From contig CAMLEQ010000265.1 of assembly GCA_946479015.1 (NCBI GenBank), positions 1 to 5,719 on the forward strand: a DNA stretch of 5,719 nt, read 5' to 3'. Position 1 is the stretch's first letter; the number at the start of each line of letters is the position of its first letter. A program made the translations under genes and the position numbers. The notes under the pieces were generated by a model. That model ran no database searches, was not told where the DNA came from, and saw only the letters and a list, made by a program, of their open reading frames with translations. This DNA is from an uncultured Gemmatimonadota bacterium (GTDB lineage Bacteria > Gemmatimonadota > Gemmatimonadetes > Gemmatimonadales > Gemmatimonadaceae). Shown here piece by piece: positions 1 through 4,960 of the stretch.

Positions 1-1
1 C

Positions 2-2104
2 AAGAAGGCCGACGAGCGGATCATCGAAGAGCTGCGCTCGCGTGGCGTGCTCTTCAAGGCGGGAAAGATCGAGCACGCGTATCCGCACTGCTGGCGTTGC
101 GGCACGCCGCTGCTGTACTACGCGCGCGAGTCGTGGTTCGTGCGGACCACAGCCTTTCGCGACGCGATGCTCGCGCGCAACGCACGAGTGGACTGGCATC
201 CGCCGGAGGCCGGGCAGGGGCGGTTCGGCGAGTGGCTGGAGAACAACATCGACTGGGCGCTCTCGCGCGATCGCTACTGGGGGACGCCGCTCCCGGTGTG
301 GGTGTGCGACGCGAGCGCCGAGCACGTGGAGGCGATCGGGAGCTATGCCGAGCTGGCGGCGCGCCTGGGCGAGCCGCTCCCGGCGGACTTCGATCCGCAC
401 AAGCCGCACATCGACCGGTACACGTGGCGCTGTACCAGCGCCACGTGTACCGGGACGATGAGACGCGTGCCGGAGGTGATCGACACGTGGTTCGACTCGG
501 GGTCGATGCCGTTCGCGCAGTGGCACTACCCGTTCGAGCATCGCGACATCGTGGAGCGGCAGTACCCGGCGGACTTCATCGCCGAGGGAGTGGACCAGAC
601 GCGCGGCTGGTTCTACTCGCTGCTGGCGATCGCCACGGGGCTCGGCGATGCGCTGCCGAACAACCTCGGCGAGGGCGGGACGAACGCGCTCGCGGCGCCG
701 TACGAGGCGGTGGTGGTGAACGACCTCGTGCTCGACGCCGATGGGCAGAAGATGTCGAAGAGCAAGGGGAACGTGGTGGATCCGTGGGCGGTGGTGTCGC
801 GCCACGGGGCGGATGCGGTGCGGCTGTTCCTCATCGCGTCGAGCCAGGTGTGGATGCCGAGGCGCTTCGACGAGGAGGCGATCCGCGAGCTGGCGGGGCG
901 CTTCCTGCTCACGCTGAAGAACGTGTACAGCGGCATCTTCGCGCAGTACGCGAATTTCGGGTGGACGCCCGGGCCGGACGACCCGCCGCCGGCGGCGCGG
1001 CCGGTGATCGATCGCTGGGTGCTGTCGCGGCTGGCGACGGTGGAGCGGCGCGTGGACGAGCTGCTGTGGACGTACGATGCGACGCTCGCCGCGCGGGAGG
1101 TGATGGAGTTCGTCGTGGACGACGTGTCGAACTGGTACGTGCGGCTCAACCGCGCGCGCTTCTACGACGTGGATGGCGCGGACAACCGCGCCGCCTTCGC
1201 GACGCTGCACGAGGTGCTGGTGGCGGTGTGCCGGATGCTGGCGCCGTTCGCGCCGTTCGTGACGGACTGGATGCACCGCGAGCTCACGGGGAGCTCGGTG
1301 CACCTGGCGCCGTTCGGGCGGGGGCGCGGCGCGCCGGAGGTGGTGGACGCGGAGCTGGAGCGGGCGATGTCGGACCTGCGGACGCTGGCGACGCTGGCGC
1401 GCGCCGCCCGCGAGGACGCCGGGGTCAAAGTCCGGCAACCGCTTCCGCGACTGGTATGCGTTGTGCCAAATTACAGGGCTGGAATGTTTGCCCAGCTCGA
1501 GCCGCTCCTCCGCGCGGAGCTGAACGTGAAGGAGGTGGAGTTCGCCTCGAGCGGCGACGCGCTGGTGCGGCTGGAGGCGAAGCCGAACTTCCGGGCGCTC
1601 GGGCGTCGGTTCGGCAAGCGCACGCCGATGGCCGCGCAGGCGGTGGCGGCGCTGTCCAGCGAGGCGCTGTTCGCGTTCGAGCACGGCGCGCCGCTGGCGA
1701 TCGCGCTCGATGGCGAGTCGCACGTGCTCGCCACGGAGGAGCTCGAGATCGTGCGCCGCGCCAGCGGGGAGCTCGTGGTGAAGGAGGAGGCCGGCTACGT
1801 GGCGGCGATCGATCCCACCGTGACGCCCGAATTGCGGCGCGAGGGGATCGCCCGCGAGCTGGTGAGCCGGGTGCAGCGAATGCGCAAGGATGCCGGCTTC
1901 GCGGTGAGCGACCGCATCCGGCTCCAGGTGACCGGGAGCGCAGAGGCGGAGGCAGTGGCACGCGAGCACGAAGCGTACGTGGCGGCGGAGGTGTTGGCGA
2001 GCGAGGTCGCCATCGGGGGCGATGTCGCCGGGAACCCAGACGCAGTGCAGACGGTCGAGTTGGTGGACGACACCGTTCGCATTGCCTTGACCAGAGTGCA
2101 TTAG
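2..2104 (+). CDS. ileS: Isoleucyl-tRNA synthetase, eukaryote/Thermus-like type, 5' truncated
   Basis: This class I aminoacyl-tRNA synthetase charges tRNA-Ile with isoleucine in the cytoplasm. The frame is open from base 2 and gives 700 codons to the TAG at 2102-2104. Type 2 IleS proteins are about 1,050 residues, so the N-terminal third, with the HIGH motif and most of the editing domain, lies upstream. Visible in order: the CWRC zinc knuckle (89-100); the DWALSRDRYWGTPLP stretch (about 251-295); a second cysteine cluster (431-448); VPEVIDTWFDSG (about 467-502); the AEGVDQTRGW motif (about 581-610); KMSKS (749-763); the anticodon-binding helical domain; and a C-terminal region of the DUF5915 kind ending without the zinc finger of E. 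coli-type IleS. The SRxRYWGTPLP wording and the C-terminus point to type 2 rather than E. coli type. Oddities are an 18-bp inverted repeat at the second cysteine cluster, an apparent insertion before KMSKS, and a patch of unusual codons at 1427-1489. The next gene starts two bases after the stop. Identity is near certain; the subtype is well supported. Confidence 0.97.
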   Translation, partial: KKADERIIEELRSRGVLFKAGKIEHAYPHCWRCGTPLLYYARESWFVRTTAFRDAMLARNARVDWHPPEAGQGRFGEWLENNIDWALSRDRYWGTPLPVWVCDASAEHVEAIGSYAELAARLGEPLPADFDPHKPHIDRYTWRCTSATCTGTMRRVPEVIDTWFDSGSMPFAQWHYPFEHRDIVERQYPADFIAEGVDQTRGWFYSLLAIATGLGDALPNNLGEGGTNALAAPYEAVVVNDLVLDADGQKMSKSKGNVVDPWAVVSRHGADAVRLFLIASSQVWMPRRFDEEAIRELAGRFLLTLKNVYSGIFAQYANFGWTPGPDDPPPAARPVIDRWVLSRLATVERRVDELLWTYDATLAAREVMEFVVDDVSNWYVRLNRARFYDVDGADNRAAFATLHEVLVAVCRMLAPFAPFVTDWMHRELTGSSVHLAPFGRGRGAPEVVDAELERAMSDLRTLATLARAAREDAGVKVRQPLPRLVCVVPNYRAGMFAQLEPLLRAELNVKEVEFASSGDALVRLEAKPNFRALGRRFGKRTPMAAQAVAALSSEALFAFEHGAPLAIALDGESHVLATEELEIVRRASGELVVKEEAGYVAAIDPTVTPELRREGIARELVSRVQRMRKDAGFAVSDRIRLQVTGSAEAEAVAREHEAYVAAEVLASEVAIGGDVAGNPDAVQTVELVDDTVRIALTRVH
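415..453 (+). repeat. Perfect 18-bp inverted repeat inside ileS
   Basis: Arms 415-432 and 436-453 are exact reverse complements, separated by the three bases TAC. Pairing fails only at 414/454. The repeat lies wholly in coding sequence and encodes the stretch around the second cysteine cluster (RYTWRCTSATCTG). As RNA it would form a very stable stem. It may be a trace of a template-switch mutation or a functional structure; the sequence alone does not say which. Confidence 0.9.
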
Positions 2105-2106
2105 CG

Positions 2107-2541
2107 ATGCCGTCTTCAGCGAGCCCCAAGAAGGGCAAGCCGATGAACAAGAAGATGCTCGCGCACTTCGAGAAGCGACTGCTCGAGGAGCGCAAGCGGG
2201 TGCTCAAGGAACTCGGCAACTACAGCGAGGCGTTCAACGCCACGCCGCAGTCGGCCGACGGGGACCTGAGCTCCTACTCGTTCCACATGGCGGACCAGGG
2301 CACCGACGCCATGGAGCGCGAGAAGGCGTTCCTGTTCGCGAGCCAGGAGGGGCGCTTCCTGTGGCACATCGACCAGGCGCTACGGCGGCTGTACCGCACG
2401 CCGGAGACGTTCGGGAAGTGCCACAACTGTGGGGAAGACATCGATTTCGATCGCCTGGATGCGCTCCCCCACGCGCGTCTCTGCATCGCGTGCAAGCAGC
2501 GTGAAGAAGATGCCAAGAAGCAGCAGCCCCAACAGGGCTAA
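2107..2541 (+). CDS. TraR/DksA-family C4 zinc-finger protein
   Basis: This 144-residue protein has a Lys-rich start, a charged helical hairpin (about residues 13-100) and a C-terminal C4 zinc finger. The cysteines are C105, C108, C126 and C129 in the DksA arrangement CxxC-x17-CxxC. Family members insert a coiled coil into the RNA polymerase secondary channel and modulate transcription initiation, so a cytoplasmic polymerase-binding role is inferred. The tip segment MADQGTDAMEREK (residues 61-73) has acids at D63 and D67, not the D-x-x-D-x-A spacing of E. coli DksA, so DksA-like activity is not assured. The protein resembles the YlyA/YteA type of Gram-positive bacteria more than proteobacterial DksA. 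I chose the ATG at 2107, just after the ileS stop, which has only a weak GAG upstream. An ATG at 2143, preceded by AAGGG with 8-base spacing, is a real alternative and would give 132 residues. The position between ileS and lspA matches ylyA in B. subtilis (from memory). The gene's end overlaps lspA by 32 bases. Confidence 0.9.
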   Translation: MPSSASPKKGKPMNKKMLAHFEKRLLEERKRVLKELGNYSEAFNATPQSADGDLSSYSFHMADQGTDAMEREKAFLFASQEGRFLWHIDQALRRLYRTPETFGKCHNCGEDIDFDRLDALPHARLCIACKQREEDAKKQQPQQG

Positions 2542-3067
2542 GCCCGCGCTGTTCTGGACGCTGGTCGTCGGCATCATCATCGCCGACGTGATCACGAAGC
2601 TGCTGGCGGTCAGCACGCTCGTGCCCCAGCGCGTGCCGCGCGAGGTGATCGGCGACTGGGTGCGCTTCACGCTCGTCTTCAACCGCGGCGCGGCGTTCGG
2701 CCTGCACCTCGGCCCCTGGTCGCGCGGGATCTTCCTCGTGCTGACGGTGGTGGCGCTGGTGATCCTCGGGCGGCTCTACCGCGCCACTCGCCCCGGGGAG
2801 ATGCTGCGCACGATCGCCCTCGGGCTGGTGGTGGGAGGCGCGATCGGGAACCTCATCGATCGCATCCGCTCCCCGATGGGGGTGGTCGACTTCCTCGACA
2901 TCGGATTCCGCGACTGGCGGTGGCCCACCTTCAACGTGGCCGACATGGCGGTGAGCACCGGCGCCATCCTCCTCGCCTGGGTGCTCTGGGGGGAGGAGCA
3001 CGCCGCGGAGCAGGAGGCCCAGCGCCCCGAGCCGGTGGTCGAGCCGCGGATCACGCGCGGCGGCTGA
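2510..3067 (+). CDS. lspA: Lipoprotein signal peptidase (signal peptidase II)
   Basis: This 185-residue inner-membrane aspartyl protease (family A8) cleaves the signal peptide from prolipoproteins after the lipobox Cys has been lipidated. Four hydrophobic segments fit the family: about residues 13-33, 70-90, 102-118 and 143-162. Family motifs are present: the conserved Asp in TM1 (D26), NRGAAFG beginning at N58, GNLIDR (nt 2846-2863), VVDF with D127 and FNVAD with D145. The last two Asp match the catalytic pair of the Pseudomonas enzyme by motif. The C-terminus carries a charged Glu/Pro/Arg tail of about 20 residues beyond the last membrane helix, which makes the protein slightly longer than the usual 150-170. 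The ATG at 2510 lies 32 bases inside the preceding zinc-finger gene, and an in-frame GTG at 2501 would add three residues. No start after the upstream stop leaves TM1 intact, so the overlap is real and suggests translational coupling. No clear Shine-Dalgarno is seen. Confidence 0.96.
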   Translation: MPRSSSPNRAKPALFWTLVVGIIIADVITKLLAVSTLVPQRVPREVIGDWVRFTLVFNRGAAFGLHLGPWSRGIFLVLTVVALVILGRLYRATRPGEMLRTIALGLVVGGAIGNLIDRIRSPMGVVDFLDIGFRDWRWPTFNVADMAVSTGAILLAWVLWGEEHAAEQEAQRPEPVVEPRITRGG

Positions 3068-3077
3068 CCACGTCGCC

Positions 3078-4091
3078 GTGACGTCCACTCCAGCGGGGGG
3101 CGGCGCGCTCCGTCCCACGCGGCACGAGCTCACGGTCGAGGCGGACGACATCGTCCGCCTCGATTTGCTCGTGGCCCGCGCGCTCGGCCTCTCGCGCACC
3201 CAGGCGGCCACGCTCATCGCCACCGGCCGGGTGACCGTGGACGGGCGGCGTGAGAAGGCGAGCTACCGCCCGCGCGTTGGCGAGCGCCTCACCGTAGAGG
3301 TCCCGCCCCCCGAGTCGCGCCCCGTGCTCGCCGAGGAGATCCCGCTCACCGTGGTGTGGGAGGACGAGGACGTGCTGGTGGTGGACAAGCCCGCGGGGAT
3401 GGTGGTGCACCCCGCCCCGGGACACTGGAGCGGCACGCTCGTGAACGCGCTCAAGGGACGGGGGGGCGCGCTCTCCACCGCCGGCGGCGAAGGGCGCGAG
3501 GGGATCGTCCACCGCCTGGACAAGGACACCTCGGGGCTCCTCCTCGTGGCGAAGACCGACCGCGCGCACCGCGCGCTCGGCGCCGCCATGAGCGCCCGCC
3601 GCATCGTGCGCCGCTACGCCGCCCTCGCTTGGGGGCACCTCGACGGCGACCGCGCGACCATCGACAAACCCATCGCCCGCGACCCGCGAGACCGAAAGCG
3701 CATGGCAATCGTCAGTAGTGGACGACCCGCGCGGACGGACTTCGTGCGGCTCGCCCGATTCGATTCGGCGGACCTGCTGCGCGCGCACCTGCACACCGGA
3801 CGCACGCATCAGATCCGCGTGCACCTGGCGTCGATCGGACATCCGGTGGTGGGGGACGACACGTATGGCGGAGGTGGCGGGCGGCGTCTGATGGCGCTCC
3901 CCCCGCAGCGGCACTTCCTGCATGCGGCGTGGCTCATCTTCCCGCATCCGGTGACCGGCGCGCCGATCGACCTGCGCTCGCCGCTGCCGGCGGATCTCGC
4001 ACGCTCGCTGGCCGCGGCGGCCGGGTCGGACGAACTCCTGTCTCACCCGGATCCGCTGGATGTCTTCGGCTTCTACCGTCTCGACTCCTGA
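3078..4091 (+). CDS. rluD: RluA/RluD-family 23S rRNA pseudouridine synthase with S4 domain
   Basis: This 337-residue enzyme converts uridine to pseudouridine in RNA, most likely in 23S rRNA. Domains: an N-terminal S4 RNA-binding domain (about residues 17-77, with RLDLLVARALGLSRTQA and GRVTVDG), then the RluA-type catalytic domain (about 85-320). The catalytic motif GIVHRLDKDTSG gives catalytic D148 (codon 3519-3521). TGRTHQIRVHL starts at T240, followed by HPVVGDDTYGG and the late FLHAAWLIFPHP motif. Length and S4 domain match RluD and B. subtilis YlyB rather than the shorter RluA; the exact target uridines cannot be read from sequence. The start is GTG at 3078, ten bases after the lspA stop; no stronger in-frame start precedes the S4 domain and no Shine-Dalgarno is visible, so it probably depends on ribosomes finishing lspA. 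A 28-base palindrome lies in the S4 coding region (3136-3163). The 3' end overlaps cheW by 32 bases. Confidence 0.93.
   Translation: MTSTPAGGGALRPTRHELTVEADDIVRLDLLVARALGLSRTQAATLIATGRVTVDGRREKASYRPRVGERLTVEVPPPESRPVLAEEIPLTVVWEDEDVLVVDKPAGMVVHPAPGHWSGTLVNALKGRGGALSTAGGEGREGIVHRLDKDTSGLLLVAKTDRAHRALGAAMSARRIVRRYAALAWGHLDGDRATIDKPIARDPRDRKRMAIVSSGRPARTDFVRLARFDSADLLRAHLHTGRTHQIRVHLASIGHPVVGDDTYGGGGGRRLMALPPQRHFLHAAWLIFPHPVTGAPIDLRSPLPADLARSLAAAAGSDELLSHPDPLDVFGFYRLDS
3136..3163 (+). repeat. 28-base near-perfect palindrome inside the rluD-type gene
   Basis: Arms 3136-3148 and 3151-3163 are exact 13-bp reverse complements around the two bases CA. The site lies 58 bases after the GTG start and encodes V20 to D29 at the start of the S4 domain. 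In RNA a 12-bp stem with a 4-base loop could form near the 5' end of the gene. As DNA it has the symmetry of an operator, but nothing else supports that role. Confidence 0.85.
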
Positions 4092-4515
4092 CACCACCAC
4101 CGGCCAGCTGCTCATCTTCCGGCTGGCCGACCGGCGCTACGGCGTGTCGCTCGACACCGTGCGCGAGATCCTCCCGTTCCGCCGCCCCACGCGGCTGCCG
4201 GGGGGCGGCGCGCAGGTGGCGGGGCTCGTCAACGTGCGCGGGACGATCGTGACGGTGCTCGACCTCGGGGCGCGGCTCGGCGAGCGCGCCGCGGCGCGCG
4301 CCGGGGGCTCGATCGTGCTCGTGGAGCACGGCGGGAAGGTGGTGGGAGTGGCGGTGGACGAGGTGCTGGACGTACTGCGGGTCGCCGACGTCGAGATCGA
4401 GACCGACGCGGCGGAGCTCATCCCGGGTGGAACGGTGCGCGCGCTCGGTCGTCTCGACGGCGAGGTCGTTGGCATCCTCGACATCCAGGACATCATCACG
4501 CAAGTGCTCGCTTGA
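4060..4515 (+). CDS. cheW: Chemotaxis coupling protein CheW
   Basis: This 151-residue protein is a single CheW domain. It links the CheA kinase to chemoreceptors in the polar or membrane signalling array. A short Ser/Thr-rich lead (residues 1-15) is followed by the first beta strand QLLIFRLADRRYGV, then VREIL, and the family signature VAGLVNVRGTIVTVLDL (from V53, with N58 and R60-G61). In the usual signature a Pro precedes VLDL; here it is Thr. The domain runs to the end (ILDIQDIITQVLA), so it is complete. The ATG at 4060 is the only start that keeps the first strand. It lies 32 bases inside the preceding pseudouridine synthase gene, with no good Shine-Dalgarno, which again suggests coupling. 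cheY follows after 16 bases. CheW and CheY next to CheA support a chemosensory role rather than a stray CheW-domain protein. Confidence 0.95.
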   Translation: MSSASTVSTPDTTTGQLLIFRLADRRYGVSLDTVREILPFRRPTRLPGGGAQVAGLVNVRGTIVTVLDLGARLGERAAARAGGSIVLVEHGGKVVGVAVDEVLDVLRVADVEIETDAAELIPGGTVRALGRLDGEVVGILDIQDIITQVLA

Positions 4516-4517
4516 GC

Positions 4518-4523
4518 GGAGGA
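4518..4523 (+). promoter_or_regulatory. Strong ribosome binding site that fixes a TTG start for cheY
   Basis: GGAGGA is an almost complete anti-Shine-Dalgarno match, eight bases before the TTG at 4532. It is the strongest such site in the window. The nearer ATG at 4524 is out of the cheY frame. This site therefore decides the TTG start and suggests that cheY is translated efficiently on its own, unlike its coupled neighbours. Confidence 0.85.
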
Positions 4524-4531
4524 ATGGGACG

Positions 4532-4894
4532 TTGAGTCACACGGTGCTGGTCTGCGACGACGCGATCTTCATGCGGACGATGATCACCGACATCCTGACG
4601 CAGTCGGGATTCGAGGTGATCGGCGAGGCGGAGACGGGGGTGCAGGCGATCGAGAAGTACAAGCAGCTGCGTCCCGATCTCGTGACCATGGACATCGTGA
4701 TGCCCGACATGGGGGGGATCGATGCGGTGCGGGAGATCACGAAGCTGGACGCGAACGCCAAGATCCTGATGTGCAGCGCGATGGGACAGCAGGCGCTGGT
4801 GGTGGAAGCGATCCAGGCGGGCGCGAAGGACTTCGTGGTGAAGCCGTTCCAGCCGAGCCGGGTGCTGGAAGCGGTGCAGCGGGTGCTCGGGTGA
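4532..4894 (+). CDS. cheY: Chemotaxis response regulator CheY (single receiver domain)
   Basis: This 120-residue stand-alone receiver domain, with no output domain, would be phosphorylated by CheA and would signal to the flagellar switch or another target. Phosphorylation-site residues are all present: the acidic pair D9-D10, phospho-acceptor D54 (in MDIVMP), conserved S82 (CSAMGQ) and K104 (VVKPF). The wording VLVCDDAIFMRTMITDIL, and the phospho-site region, resemble B. subtilis-type CheY more than the E. coli protein. The start is TTG at 4532, chosen because it gives the full first strand and sits eight bases after GGAGGA. A GTG at 4427 in the same frame would add 35 residues lying inside cheW with no receiver similarity. 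One odd point is that the usual Met-Asp-Gly after the phospho-site is Met-Gly-Gly (G61), encoded within a run of seven G. A 66-base gap separates it from cheA. Confidence 0.95.
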   Translation: MSHTVLVCDDAIFMRTMITDILTQSGFEVIGEAETGVQAIEKYKQLRPDLVTMDIVMPDMGGIDAVREITKLDANAKILMCSAMGQQALVVEAIQAGAKDFVVKPFQPSRVLEAVQRVLG

Positions 4895-4934
4895 CCGGGT
4901 GGCGGCGCGGCCGCGAGGCGGCGTGACCAGGCGG

Positions 4935-4952
4935 GGCGCGCGCCGGCGCGCC
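4935..4952 (+). repeat. GC-only hairpin just upstream of the cheA start
   Basis: A perfect 7-bp stem (4935-4941 with 4946-4952) has a 4-base loop and one possible extra G-U pair. It ends eight bases before the cheA ATG and just before the weak ribosome site AGGGA (4954-4958). It has no following T-run, so it is unlikely to be an intrinsic terminator. The rest of the 66-base gap (4895-4960) holds the 10-base palindrome at 4906-4915 and an imperfect direct repeat starting with GTGACC at 4891 and 4923. No gene is seen in it. A role in limiting cheA translation is possible but unproven. Confidence 0.5.
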
Positions 4953-4960
4953 TAGGGACC

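Noticed and set aside
26..55. 7-bp inverted repeat GAAGAGC/GCTCTTC near the window start
   Set aside because: It is short, has a 16-base loop, lies in coding sequence, and is of a size expected by chance in this window.
97..2106. Long open frame running in + frame 1 through ileS and into the zinc-finger gene, as if one 814-residue protein
   Set aside because: Only the part after 2107 resembles a known family. The earlier part is Arg/Ala/Gly-rich shadow translation of ileS, caused by the rarity of stop codons at high GC.
2087..2115. TTGACC at 2087-2092 as a -35 box for the zinc-finger gene
   Set aside because: No -10-like sequence is found about 17 bases downstream, and that position already lies inside the next gene.
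2234..3223. Long - strand open frames, also 3051-4115, 1425-2219, 3934-4503 and 5128-5706
   Set aside because: Each lies antisense to a well-identified gene, is rich in Arg/Ala/Ser/Pro low-complexity translation, and shows no recognisable motif or ribosome site.
4048..4055. CGGATCCG palindrome just before the cheW start
   Set aside because: An 8-base palindrome is expected by chance at this GC content, and nothing around it suggests a site.
4427..4531. GTG at 4427 as an earlier cheY start
   Set aside because: The extra 35 residues are read out of frame within cheW and have no receiver similarity. TTG 4532 has a near-ideal ribosome site and gives the normal CheY length.
4935..4960. Hairpin before cheA as a rho-independent terminator
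   Set aside because: No T-run follows the stem, and the cheA start is only eight bases away.
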